DNA of 64,000 bases from Metridium senile (lineage: Eukaryota > Cnidaria > Anthozoa > Actiniaria > Metridiidae): the NCBI GenBank assembly GCA_949775045.1, contig OX459097.1, forward strand, positions 23,866,570 to 23,930,569, read 5' to 3'. Shown piece after piece: positions 1 to 10,750 of this stretch; the stretch's first letter is position 1; each line of letters starts with the position of its first letter. Under the pieces are notes generated by a model. That model made no database searches. It saw nothing but the letters and a program-made list of their open reading frames with translations, and was not told the origin of the DNA. A program made the position numbers and the translations under genes.

Positions 1-123
1 ATGACGATTATTATTGATTTAAAAAAATGTTGACAATGCATATAACCATTTTAAAATCTATTTTAATCTTATAATTCTATTAATAATAACGACGATGTTG
101 AGGGCATTCTTTGACTTTCTCAG

Positions 124-3100
124 TTAATAACAACAGTACCACCACTCCACTAGATGAAGCTCCACCAGCCAAGAAACCAAGACACCAATTCCAAGTAGCA
201 GAGACGTTCGAGATAACAGAGGCAATCAGAGAAGGTACATGTAACAACGTTTAGCTTTACATACAATGCGTTTTGCAAATAACTATATGTACGGACCGCT
301 ATTTAAGGCGCACACTGCAGTCACGCGGCTTACAATCATGAGGGGTTAGTATGTAATGTAATGTAATGTGTGCTTAAATAGTGTATTTCACATCATCTCA
401 ATGCGCTTTACAATGAACTATATGTACGGACCGCTATTTAAGTTGCACACTGCAGCCACACGGCTTACAATCATGAGGGGTTAGTATGTAATGTGATGTG
501 TGCTTATATAGCGTATTTCTCATCGTCTTTATTTTTGTCTATTTGTACTGCAGGTTTAAGAAGTACTGTCTGGTTGGGACGCAATCAAACAATCAAACGA
601 CCAAACATCACCTTTTACCTTGATGGCGCCCACACGCCTAAAAGCATTGAGGTAACTATGACAACGATGCCACAGGGAGCCCCATTTCACAACCTCAGCC
701 TCGATAGCGTGTAATATATTCTTTACAATTTGACTACAGCTCGCGGTAATTTATGGAATGTACAGGTAATAGAATGAAATTTGTAACACCGTAAAAAATG
801 TTGACTAACTTTACTGACGTTCCGAGCTTTAGCCCTTCGTCGGAGTAAAAGAGTTAGACTAAGACAGACACTGAGTTTACAGTGAGGATACTCGAACCGT
901 GAACACTTTCAGTTTTTTGTTCCCATTTTAAACCCACATCCAATGAGTGAATAGATTAGAAATAAGATTTATTATGAACACTCACTGTATTTGAACTCAA
1001 TGCTTCATTTTTAGAGGTTTTAAAGCAGTAGAATGTTCAGAAAATAATAACTTGAAAAAAGTCAAGTGTTCACGGTTCGAGTATCCTCACTGTAAATAAG
1101 AAGCGGGAAAAAGTGATGAACCAATCAAAAGGCGATAGAAAATGTCTGTCTTAGTCTAATTCTTTTACTCCGACGAAGGGCTAAAGCTCGGAACGTCAGT
1201 AAAGTTAAGTCAACATTTTTTACGGTGTTACAAATTTCATTATATTACCTATCATTTATATCAAACACCGACGCAGCCTATACTAGTTTACTCGCTAGTT
1301 TCCATTTAAGTAAAGTTAAGTCAACATTTTTTACGGTGTTACAATTTCATTATATTACCTATCATTTATATCAAACACCGACGCAGACTATACTAGTTTA
1401 CTCGCTAGTTTCCATTTAAGGAATGTACACATTATCAAACGATTGAAACACTTGAAAATTCCATGAGCTGTAGTCAAATTCTAAAGAATATATTATCGAG
1501 CCTGAGGTTGTTCGATTCTAACCGTGTAAATGTCTATTAGCTTCACATTTTTTCGGTTATTTTTGATGTTGTAAACGTGTTTTGGTTGCTAGGCTTGCGT
1601 GGAGTGGTTTAAAGAGAAAGCAGATAAAGAAATGGCTGAAACAAAGTATGGAAAATTACACTCTCTATTATTCTTACATTTATCATTGGAATTATTCGTT
1701 CTATTGATTCATCCATTCATCTATTCGTCTATTTATTCATCCATCCATTCATTCATCCATCCATTCATTCATCTATTCATCCATTCATCCATCTATTCAT
1801 CTATTCATTCATTCATCCATCCATCCATCCATCCATCCATTCATTCATTCATTCATCCATCTATTCATCTATTCATCTATTCATTCATTCATCCATCTAT
1901 TCATCTATTCATTCATTCATCCATCTATTCATCCATTGATTCATTCATCCATCTATTCATCCATCCATCCATTCATTCATCCATCCATCTATTCATCTAT
2001 TCATTCATTCATCCATCTATTCATCTATTCATTCATTCATCCATCTATTCATCCATCCATTCATTCATCCATCCATTCATTCATCTATTCATTCATTCAT
2101 CCATCTATTCATCCATCCATTCATTCATCCATCCATCTATTCATCTATGCATTCATTCATCCATCTATTCATTCATCCATCCATCTATTCATCTATTCAT
2201 TCATTCATCCATCTATTCATCCATCCATTCATTCATCCATCCATCTATTCATCTATGCATTCATTCATCCATCTATTCATTCATCCATCCATCTATTCAT
2301 CTATTCATTCATTCATCCATCAATTCATCCATCCATTCATTTATTTATTCATTCTTCCATCTTATCCTTGTGCTATATTTTCAGTGGTTCTGTAAGTCGA
2401 GTTCTCTTGTTTAATCTTACTGGAGGAAGAGATCCACATGGGTTACTGCGTCCTTTAGTGGTAAGATAAAACATTCTGGGGACCTCCCCATACTAGGCCG
2501 TTTGTTATCGATTGCTATAACTATCCTATAAACAGACTAGGACGTTACGTTTGTTATCTATTACTATAACTATTCTATAAGTCATTGATTGATATTACGG
2601 ACATACATCTAAACACGAATAATCGAGGTGTCACATGAAAGCACTTCCATTATTCGTGTTTAGATGAATGCTCATAATATCGATACTTATAGAATGATTA
2701 TATTGATTGAATTTACAGAATCTCAAGTTTGACCATGCTGTATTCTCGCCAAATGCCGTCCAACTGGAACGAGTCGATAGTTCAGGTAAAGCCTTCCTTC
2801 CTTCCTTCCTTCCTTCAAACCTACCTACTGCTTCCCTCCTTCCTTCCTTCCTTCCCTCCCTCCTTCCTTCCTTCCTTCCCTCCCTCCCTCCCTCCCTCCC
2901 ATTCATGCACTCATTCACTCATCCACCCTGTCATTCATCCATCCATTCATTCATTTATTTTTCCTTATCTTCAGATTTATCCAACTTCACCGTGACGCGT
3001 GACAGTCAGTTACGCTGGTGTGTCGAGAACCAGCGTGTCTGGATGGCGTTACGCGGGGCTGGTTTCCAGGCCCACCCGACCTCGGATGAAGATCACGTGA

Positions 3101-3336
3101 TCCAAAATGGTCACGATGATGGTCAATACTCAGCTATATTCCCTTGTGTTGCCCAGGCAACGCGGTGGATCGCGGCTGGCCGTGACCCATTAATTCCCAC
3201 AATTAATAGCGCCGATCTAGAGCCACCGGAGTGTTTCGTAAAGTCAACCCATTTGCAAGTGCTGGTGGTTGGGAGTATTCATTTGGTAGGGTCGGTAATG
3301 AAAGTACTAGGGACAGAAGTTACTGGAGATATTTAG
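124..3336 (+). CDS. FPGS: Folylpolyglutamate synthase, C-terminal part (5' partial, 6 exons)
   Basis: Exons 124-234, 554-651, 1593-1645, 2385-2460, 2719-2785 and 2975-3336 (TAG) have GT-AG borders and phases that fit, giving about 255 codons. The gene starts upstream of the window. FPGS uses ATP to add gamma-linked glutamates to folates in cytosol and mitochondria, which retains them in the cell. Exon 554-651 encodes GLRSTVW and [12 protein letters not shown]; the DGAHT motif is typical of the Mur-ligase-like C-terminal domain of FPGS. Next come [19 protein letters not shown] and FDHAVFSPN, then a last exon with [22 protein letters not shown] and [17 protein letters not shown], all in the order expected for animal FPGS. 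The intron at 1646-2384 is almost entirely ATTC/ATCC microsatellite. The last exon is followed at once by a 66-bp minisatellite. Recognition is from remembered family motifs; no search was run. Confidence 0.93.
284..530 (+). repeat. Two copies of a dispersed ~130-bp repeat unit
   Basis: Two units start at 284 and 419 (spacing 135). Each runs from TATATGTACGGACCGCTATT through CACACTGCAG and GGCTTACAATCATGAGGGG to CTCAATGCGCTTTACAAT. They lie in an FPGS intron. The same unit recurs at 11523-11665, 48090-48145 (partial), 49251-49520 and as a tandem array at 61741-62738. Confidence 0.85.
690..1516. mobile_element. Nested inverted-repeat elements in FPGS intron
   Basis: The outer arms (about 690-745 and 1450-1516) match in inverted orientation, with CCTCAGCCTCGATAGCGTGT near the left edge. 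Inside, 770-905 and 1062-1250 form a second long inverted repeat. Both inner arms carry the conserved hairpin block (CTGACGTTCCGAGCTTTAGC on the left). The right side also holds two tandem copies of the ~112-bp satellite unit in reverse orientation (1201-1420). This reads as one non-autonomous element inserted into another. Confidence 0.7.
1690..2365 (+). repeat. (ATTC/ATCC)n microsatellite filling FPGS intron
   Basis: About 675 bp of mixed ATTC, ATCC and ATCT tetranucleotides. It occupies nearly the whole intron between the exons ending at 1645 and starting at 2385. It leaves open frames that translate to Ile/His/Ser/Phe repeats, which are not genes. Confidence 0.95.
2788..2970 (+). repeat. 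(CCTT)n / CCTCC and ATTC simple repeat in last FPGS intron
   Basis: The CCTTCCTT and CCCTCCCT runs begin four bases after the donor (GT at 2786) and pass into ATTC repeats up to the acceptor at 2973-2974. The whole intron is simple repeat. Confidence 0.9.
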
Positions 3337-3342
3337 AATATA

Positions 3343-3624
3343 CTTGGACAACCTTTTTGGAATAGGTGTATGCCTATAATTCCTTTCCATCTTGGAATGG
3401 CACATCGCCTTGGACAACCTTTTTGGAATAGGTGTATGCCTATAATTCCTTTCCATCTTGGAATGGCACATCGCCTTGGACAACCTTTTTGGAATAGGTG
3501 TATGCCTATAATTCCTTTCCATCTTGGAATGGCACATCGCCTTGGACAACCTTTTTGGAATAGGTGTATGCCTATAATTCCTTTCCATCTTGGAATGGCA
3601 TATCGCCTTGGACAACCTTTTTGA
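3343..3624 (+). repeat. 66-bp minisatellite, 4 copies, just after the FPGS stop codon
   Basis: Four near-identical 66-bp units start AATAGGTGTATGCCTATAAT at 3361, 3427, 3493 and 3559. The period is a multiple of three, so open frames run through it on both strands. It begins about 7 bp after the FPGS stop and probably lies in the 3' UTR. Fragments of the unit (GGACAACCTTTTTGAAAT-like) recur near 15680 and 57449. Confidence 0.9.
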
Positions 3625-3636
3625 AAATTCATGACG

Positions 3637-3865
3637 TAGCTGAAGCTGCAGTCCACGCTCTGAAGCCTGCCAAGGATGTTGGTAGTATGAATATAAATTT
3701 TGATTTGTTTCATCATCTACCGCTGCAACAACTTTTTATGGTCATATAACACAAACACGTACAACCAAAAAATGCCATGAATAAATCAATATCAAGAGAA
3801 GAGATACCGAAATCCTTTGCAGGCTTCAGAGTGTGGACTGTTGCTTTGATTGTGACGACGATTTT
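3637..3865. mobile_element. Inverted-repeat element (MITE-like)
   Basis: The arms 3637-3715 and about 3775-3865 are inverted copies, both carrying a CAGTCCAC..CTCTGAAGCCTGC..AAGGAT block. A diverged copy lies in a choline transporter intron at 53221-53385. No coding sequence is seen. Confidence 0.7.
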
Positions 3866-3894
3866 TTTAAATTGATGTAAATTAAATTGTAGCT

Positions 3895-4130
3895 TCGTGC
3901 CGTACATTGCTTCTATCGCCGCTGTACTATTTAACAAAAGGCGCATTTGCACAGACTAAGCCGTCGATATATTGTCAAAATATTCACAAATTCCAAGCAA
4001 AGCACGAAAAAATGTTATCGCTTAACAATAGAAAACACATCTGAATTGACTTGAATTGAGGCTATCCCTGTGCAAATACGCCTTTAGTCAAATTGTACAG
4101 CGGTGCTAGATAACATGAAACTGGTCTCTT
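3895..4130. mobile_element. MITE-like element with GCGCATTTGCACAG arms
   Basis: The left arm reads CGCTGTAC, then ACAAAAGGCGCATTTGCACA. The right arm near 4068-4130 is its inverted copy, followed by TGCTAGATAACATGAAACTG. A better preserved member is at 50525-50737, and a truncated one near 11860. Confidence 0.7.
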
Positions 4131-4184
4131 TGTGCGACTTATTGTATCGGGTCGATGGTCACTTACCAGCATGCTTTGCGTTGT

Positions 4185-4445
4185 GTATTTTGATTTGAGT
4201 GTTATAATTCCTTCGCAGTAGGTCGTATTACGAGAAAACAAATAAAACAAACACTAAACGATTTAGTAAAAGCATAAATACCCACTCACAGCGTAAAAGA
4301 TATCAAAATGATTTGATTTGAGTACTAGTGTTATAATTCATTCGCAGTCAGTCATAATACGAGAAAAACAAACAAAAAACCGTAAAATGCTAAACGATTT
4401 AGCTAGAGCGTAAATACCCACTCACATCGTAAAAGATATCAAAAT
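4185..4445 (+). repeat. Tandem duplication, ~130-bp unit, 2 copies
   Basis: GTGTTATAATTC(C/A)TTCGCAGT through AAACGATTTAG to CACTCACA.CGTAAAAGATAT occurs twice in tandem. The rest of 4445-5220 holds a short inverted pair (about 4685-4720 and 4972-5012, sharing CGCATGCGTAGTCGTTTGAC in one orientation) and ATTC simple repeat at 5100-5215. No gene is seen there. Confidence 0.7.
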
Positions 4446-5224
4446 GTCTGAATCAGTACGATTTTCATAGTTCACAAAATTCAGTCTTTCGCGCATTGCT
4501 TGCTGGTAAGGGGTCATGTGTTTTGTAAATTGCAGGGGAAAATTGGGACAAAATTTTCAAATACATTCAATGTAACATGGGTAGAAGATTTCATAGTTCC
4601 CATAGATCAACCTCGATATATAGCGTGTCCTAAAAGCGAAGGGAGAGGACCCTGGGAACGAGGTTGGTGTATTATATTCGACAGTGCAACAACACAGCGG
4701 TCAAACGACTACGCATGCGCGGAAAAACAAGTAAAATGATCTAGCCACAATCTCGTTCCCAGGCTTAATTTTCGCACGGACTCTATAAAAAACGATGGAT
4801 TGGACGACTTTCATCGCTTTTTTCTCAAAATATAAACAAAAATACAAAAGTTTATACTCGTGGTAGCTTTAAAATATAACAAAGGTTATGTACTCGAAAC
4901 TTCAAGCTTATATATTCAGGGAATTTCTTATCAATCGACTTCAAACACTTTTACCATCCAAAACATTTTGCCACGCATGCGTAGTCGTTTGACCGCTGTG
5001 TTCAGTGCAACATCGCTATTATTCTTTTTAGTCTTGTAGATATACAAAATAATTTTAATAAACAGGTTAAAATATCTTATTTGAATTATCGTCACTGTTC
5101 AATCATCCATCCATCCATTTATTCATCCATTCATTTATTTATCTATTTATTCATCCATTTATTCATCCATCTATCCATTCATCCATTCATTTATTATTCT
5201 TCCATTCATTCATCCATCCATATA

Positions 5225-5785
5225 TATATATAAGACAACTGGAGATGGTCCAGCGCCGAGCAGCCCGCTGGGTCCTCAGACGATTTAATCGTATGGACAG
5301 CGTAAGTGACATGTTGCACTCCCTCGGCTGGAGAACTTTGGAATCTAGAAGATCAGATGCTCGTCTCACTATGATCTACAAACAGGGAAATGGCCTAGTC
5401 TACTACGAACGCGATAAACTACAAACCCCCCAAAAGAACACAAAGAACACTAGACAGTCAGACTGTCTTCATCCGGCTACAAACAGCCTCACTGCATACG
5501 GGATTACTACAAGTATTCTTTTTACCCAAGAACCATTGCCCATTGGAACAACTTACCACAAGAAATTATGTCATCTTCCTCTTTATTAAACTTTAAAAAA
5601 GCGATCTCTAATTTATAAGAACGCAATTTTATACACCGTCCAATTAATTAACACTGACCAATTATATTATTATACTATTTATCATATTATTATAAAACTT
5701 TAATGTCTTTAATCTTAATTCTAACGCAGTCTGTAATACTCTACTAAGAGTGAAGACTTATCTGGTAAATAAATAAATAAATATA
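5225..5785 (+). mobile_element. 5'-truncated LINE (CR1/Jockey-like ORF2 tail)
   Basis: From about 5236 the forward strand encodes the C-terminal region after the reverse transcriptase of non-LTR ORF2 proteins: MVQRRAARWVLRRF, then MLHSLGWRTLESRRSDARL and MIYK. Beyond a frame disruption it continues with a segment resembling the usual SF.PRTI..WN.LP end, near 5515-5600. The copy ends in an AAATAAATAAAT tail at about 5766-5780. Only about 550 bp is present, which suits 5' truncation during target-primed reverse transcription. Exact clade is uncertain. Confidence 0.8.
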
Positions 5786-5950
5786 TTTATCAAAATCAGT
5801 AACATCTGTTATCATCGGAACAAACTATACCCCCCTCCCCACCCCCTAAGAACAATATTCGACAGTAACACCACCCCTTCCCTAAACCAATTTCCTAAGA
5901 ATTGGGCTCCCTGTGTTGTGTCCTTCGGCGATATCTCGAATGTTTACAAG

Positions 5951-8900
5951 ATGGCGATCGTGACTATCATCGCTATAGCTCTTCTCGCCGTCATTTTCAT
6001 GGCCTGTTTTGTGGCCTTATTGGTCATTTGCAAGAACAAATGTGGAAAGCTAGATCTCAATAGTTCTAGGAGTAGACAGCACTTTGCTCAGAGCAAGTAA
6101 GTTTGAAAATTTCTCGAAAAGTTCGCGCATTTTCAAGATACGCTTAACACTGCACGGCTCTCGTCCCTCAGCCTCAAAAGCATGTAATATATTCTTTACA
6201 ATTTCAATACAGCCCGTGGAATTTTGAAGAGTTTCTATTGTTTGAAAACCCTTCAAATTAATTACCACGGGCTGTAGTCAAATTGTAAAGAATATATTAC
6301 ACGCTATCGAGGCTGAGGTTGTGGACGAGAACCGTGAAAATATTTATTAGTATTAAACATTTTGAAGCGTAATAGTATTTATCAACTATTAAGTTGGAAA
6401 CTAGCGAGTAAACTAGTATAGGCTGCGTCGGTGTCTGATATAAGGGACGGACCATTAGATTTTTGAGGGGGGGGGGGGGGGGGGGGTGGGCAATTTTTGT
6501 TTGCAGGATATTTTTTTTCCACTCCAAGTATGTGCAGGAATTTTTTTTTTATCAGGATTTGCTTGTAGGATTTTTTTTTTACGGAATAAATTTTGTTAAA
6601 TATATTTATGAAATATATTAATTAATTGCACGAATTTTTTTTTCCGTATATTTGATGTACTCGAATTTTTTTTTCCACTTTTAGGCTGTGCTCGAATTTT
6701 TTTGTGGTATTTGCCCACCCCCCCCCCCCCCCCCACCCCCCCCCCCCCTCAAAAATCTAATGGTCCATCCCTAAACGATTAAGGTAATAGAATGAAATTT
6801 GTAACACCGTAAAAAAAATGTTAACTTAACTTTACTTAAATGGAAACTAGCGAGTAAACTAGTATAGGCTGCGTCGGTGTTTGATATAAACGATAGGTAA
6901 TAGAATGAAATTATTAGTAACATCGTAAAAAAATTAAAAAGCTTTAGCCCTTCATCGGAGTAAAAGGAGCTATTTAGTTATTGTCTAACTAAGATTTCAC
7001 TCTGTTTAGTCACTGCGGTTGGTCACGGCCAGGGTTAGTTAAGTCCTCAGTTGTTCTTTTAAAACACTCAATGCAGGTTAATTATAGTGAGGGTAGTGTT
7101 TTTTAGTATGAGTCAGTCACTGAGGTTGGTCGCAGCCAGGGTTAGTTACGTCCTCAGTTACTCAGAGGTTCTTTTTACGTCCACCAATGCAGGTTAGTGA
7201 GTGTAGTGTGTGTTAGTATGAGACAGTCACTGAGGGTGGTCACACACAGGGACCTCTGGTTTTATAATGTTGCTTTGTTTATATTTCAGAAAGCAAGTGG
7301 AGTTGATAGGTGCGAATTACAAGGATGATAGAAACAGCAGCCTACCAAGCGAGTCTGACCTGGTTAGTAAATCACTTAATGTTGATCCATAAGACATGAT
7401 ATACATTGATTAAAATTATAATTATTAAAAAATATTATATAAATTCTAAATGGAAACTAGCGAGTAAACTAGTATAGGCTGCGTCGGTGTTTGATATAAA
7501 TGATAGGTAATAGAATGAAATTTGTAACACCGTAAAAAATGTTAACTTAACTTTACTTAAATGGAAACTAGCGAGTAAGCTAGTATAGGCTGCGTTCGGT
7601 GTTTGATATAAACGATAGGTAATAGAATAAAATTTGTAACACCGTAAAAAAATGTTAACTGACGTTTTGAGCTTTAGCCCTTCATTGGAGTAAATATATA
7701 TGTCAGTAAAGTTAAGTTAAATTGTTTTAAATGTACAAATTTCATTATATTACCTATCATTTATAAAATTATAATTTGTTTTAGTCTGATGTTTTTCTTG
7801 ATCCTGATTGGCAAGGCGACGTAGAGTAAGTATAATTAATGTGTAAGCTAAAGTATGTATTCACATAGAATTATAGAGGATATTACATGGGCGCGTGGAG
7901 ATACAAATTTTATCTTCAAGTGTTGAAATGACTTTCACGAGTGAGTGAGCATGTTATTTTCACATGTGAAGATATCAAATCTTTGAAACAGAGAAATCTA
8001 GGTATTTCATTGACAATTACATAATAAAAGAGGTTATTAATCGTTCACTGTGATCAGCTACCGGTAAAGGTGTTTGTGGTCTTGAGAAAGACTGTTGTTG
8101 TTAGTGACTGATGTTTGAATGGTTTGAACCCAGGTGTAAGGGATGATAGTGAATTGTGATCATCTGGGTGTGTGTATAGTCTTGAGTAAGACCCAGGTGT
8201 AAGTGATGATGGTGTGTGTAGTCTTGAGAAAGACTATTGTTGTTAGTGTCTGATGTTTGAATGGTTTGAACCCAGGTGTAAGTGATGATGGTGAATTGCG
8301 ATCATCTGCATGGGTGTGTCTCAGAAAGACTGATATTTTGTTTGTTGTTTCTAGAAGCCTTGTTTGTCATTGTGTTGAGGTTCTTAAGGTAAATTAGAAT
8401 ATTTTATCATCCATTTATCTGTCAATTATTTATGTATTCATTCATTCATATATTTATTTATTTGTTTGTTTATTTATTTATTCTTTCATTCGTTCATCCA
8501 TTCATTTATTCATTCATCCATTCATTCATCCATTCATTCATCCATTCATCCTTTCATTCATCCATCCATTCATTCATTCATCCATTCATTCATTCATTCA
8601 TTCATTCATTCATTCATCTATTCATTTATTCATCCATTCATTCATCCATTCATTCATCCATTCATTCATTCATCCATTCATTCATTCATCCTTTCATTCA
8701 TCCATCCATTCATTCATTCATCCATTCATTCATTCATTCATTCATTCATCTATTCATTTATTCATCCATTCATTCATCCATTCATTCATCCATTCATTCA
8801 TTCATCTATTCATTTATTCATCCATTCATTCATCCATTCATTCATCCATTTATTCATTCATTTATCCATTCATTTATTCATCCATCCATCCATTTATTCA

Positions 8901-9265
8901 TTCATTTATTCATTCATTTATTCATTCATTTATTCATCTATTCATACATACATACATCCATTTATTCATTATTAATATATTTCTAGACCTGTCATCATCT
9001 AACGGACAGACTTGTAGCTTACACCGTAGAGAATGGACCACACGTTAGATCAGAAGAATACATGAAGAAAATAGTGACAACAGCCAGAAATATCAGCCCA
9101 AAGTAATGATGATGATGATGATGGTGGTGGAGGTGATGATGATGATGATGATGGTAGTGATGATGATGATGATGATGGTAGTGATGATGATTATGATGAT
9201 GGTGATGATAAGGATGGTGGTGATGATGATGATGATGATGATGATTATGATGATGGCGACGATGG

Positions 9266-9303
<38 letters not shown>

Positions 9304-9391
9304 GTAGTGATGATGATTATGATGATGGTGATGATAAGGATGGTGGTGATGATGATGATGATGATGATGATTATGATGATGGCGACGATGG

Positions 9392-9438
<47 letters not shown>

Positions 9439-10750
9439 GTAGTGATGATGATTATGATGGTGATGGTGATGACATTGATGATGGTGGTGGTGGTGGTGAT
9501 GGTGATGATGATGGTGATGATGATGGTGGTGGTGATGGTGATGATGATGGTGATGATGACGGTGATGATGATGGTGGTGGTGATGGTGATGATGATGGTG
9601 ATGATGACGGTGGTGATGGTGGTGGTGATGGTGGTGGTGATATGGTGGTGGTGATGGTGATGATGATGGTAATGATGATGGTGGTGCTGATGGTGATGAT
9701 AATGATGAGGTTTGATGATAATAATGGTGTTGATTTATATTCACTGATATTGATATGGTCATGATGGCGATTGTGATGATGTATTGATGTTCTTAATGCT
9801 CTATTCTCAGGATAGATGAACTGGTTGAGGCAATGTACACTCCATCTGACTCGAGACAAATAGAAGACAAGTATGCCTTAATGATAATAATAATGATGAT
9901 GATGAAAATATAAATGATGATAATAATTTGTATAAGTTTACCTTAAGAATGCTTTAGAAATGTTCCTGATAATAATGATGGTGATAATAATGAAAATTGA
10001 TGATGAAAATATAGATGATGATGATGATAATTATGATAATTATGATGAGGATGATGTATTGAAAATGTCTTCTTCTTTTTGGTAGATCAAGTGCTTTGTA
10101 TGTTACCATGTACATGTTATTGCAGGTTAGTATTGATATCTTGTATATCCAGCAGGCCCGTAGCGGGGGGAGGGGCCTGTAGGCTCGGGTTTCAGGTAAA
10201 GAAGAGCTTGTAGTTGTACTTGTTGGGAGGAAAACGATAGTTTTGATCAGTACACGGAGGCTTTAAATAGTAATGTAGAGAAAACAACAGCATATTAAAT
10301 CGTACAAGTTATAAACAAGTATGTCCTAGCTAGTCTCCATCAACCACGACATCGAGCATGGAATCAATGGATAACATATAGGAGATGTTTGAGGGTACGA
10401 TCGATAAAGAAATCGGACCCCCGAAATATATCTTTACCCTGCTACGGGCCTGTCCAAATAACGAAATAAATCCATGCATCCACAGTTACTCACTGTAAAA
10501 ACGACTGAGTAGTGGTTACCCAGTTACTAACTGCAATATCTACATTCGCTTCCAGGTTGTTAAAAGTGTGTCTAACAACCCCGATAGTTTGTCCTGGGCG
10601 GACGAGATGATCTACACGATAAAACAGCACATTGAGGAAATGAGACATGATAGTCATCCTAACCTAATGGCCAATGGCTACCGCAGGCATGACAAAACAC
10701 ATGATGGAAAGCAAGGCTTATGCTTTGTAAATAGAACATTTCTCTCTTAG
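5951..10750 (+). CDS. TMEM98: Transmembrane protein 98 homolog (8 exons, complete)
   Basis: Exons 5951-6096, 7290-7362, 7785-7825, 8355-8388, 8987-9102, 9811-9870, 10086-10125 and 10556-10750 (TAG) join in frame to 234 residues; vertebrate TMEM98 has about 226. The ATG at 5951 begins MAIVTIIAIALLAVIFMACF, an N-terminal membrane segment (about residues 2-26) followed by a Cys/Lys-rich stop-transfer segment. Then come KQVELIGANY, DVFLDPDWQGDVE, a 34-nt exon (ESLVCHCVEVLK), CHHLTDRLVAYTVENG, IDELVEAMYTP and WADEMIYTIKQHIEEM, in the same order as in TMEM98. In vertebrates TMEM98 is a single-pass membrane protein that binds the membrane-bound transcription factor MYRF and restrains its self-cleavage; that role here is inferred by homology. 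Introns 4 and 5 are almost all simple repeat. Confidence 0.9.
6165..6325. mobile_element. Short inverted-repeat element in TMEM98 intron 1
   Basis: CCTCAGCCTCAAAAGCATGT.. and its inverted partner ending CGAGGCTGAGG, with TATTCTTTACAATTT in both arms. Same family as the outer arms at 690-1516; related sequence is at 16420-16530. Confidence 0.75.
6445..6775. mobile_element. Inverted-repeat element with internal G-run and C-run
   Basis: The termini are AGGGACGGACCATTAGATTT at about 6445 and its complement ending near 6775. A run of about 20 G follows the left end and runs of C precede the right end. Between them are repeats of the type AGGATTTTTTTTT. Related ends occur at 59340-59545; 20147-20552 has the same design with a different terminus. 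Confidence 0.8.
6775..7690 (+). repeat. ~112-bp satellite units in TMEM98 introns
   Basis: Units reading TGGAAACTAGCGAGTAAACT.. GGCTGCGTCGGTGTTTGATA.. TAACACCGTAAAAAATGTTA occur at about 6785-6935 and 7450-7640, with a partial one near 6405-6440. The 7640 end carries the CTGACGTTTTGAGCTTTAGC hairpin block. Between them, 7005-7255 is a separate minisatellite with a CAGTCACTGNGGTTGGTC core and a period near 118 bp. Confidence 0.8.
8035..8335 (+). repeat. Imperfect tandem repeat in TMEM98 intron 3
   Basis: GTTTGAATGGTTTGAACCCA, GGTGTAAGTGATGATGG and GTCTTGAGAAAGACT recur two to three times with a period around 150 bp. Confidence 0.6.
8405..8975 (+). repeat. (ATTC)n microsatellite filling TMEM98 intron 4
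   Basis: About 570 bp of ATTC/ATCC/ATTT repeats between the donor at 8389 and the acceptor at 8985-8986. Confidence 0.95.
9105..9720 (+). repeat. (GAT)n microsatellite filling TMEM98 intron 5
   Basis: About 615 bp of GAT/GGT/GATGGT triplets. The array starts three bases after the exon-5 donor (GT at 9103). More GAT repeats follow at 9880-10055 (intron 6) and 10751-10880, immediately after the stop codon. Confidence 0.95.
10153..10452. mobile_element. hAT-like non-autonomous element in TMEM98 intron 7
   Basis: The ends are inverted: CAGGCCCGTAGCGGGG at 10153 and GCTACGGGCCTG ending at 10452. CAGG-type ends are common in hAT elements. The flanks share only TCCA, so the 8-bp duplication expected of hAT is not clearly preserved. 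No coding sequence. Confidence 0.65.

Noticed and set aside
1599..2469. Long open frames of Ile/His/Ser/Phe repeats, and the similar ones at 8432-8986
   Set aside because: They translate ATTC/ATCC microsatellite inside FPGS and TMEM98 introns; exon borders on both sides show that this is intronic.
3307..3749. Repeat-containing proteins on both strands downstream of FPGS
   Set aside because: The frames are open only because the 66-bp minisatellite period is divisible by three; no homology or start context.
9019..9859. Poly-His and poly-Met/Val open frames
   Set aside because: GAT/ATC triplet repeat in TMEM98 intron 5 read in several frames.
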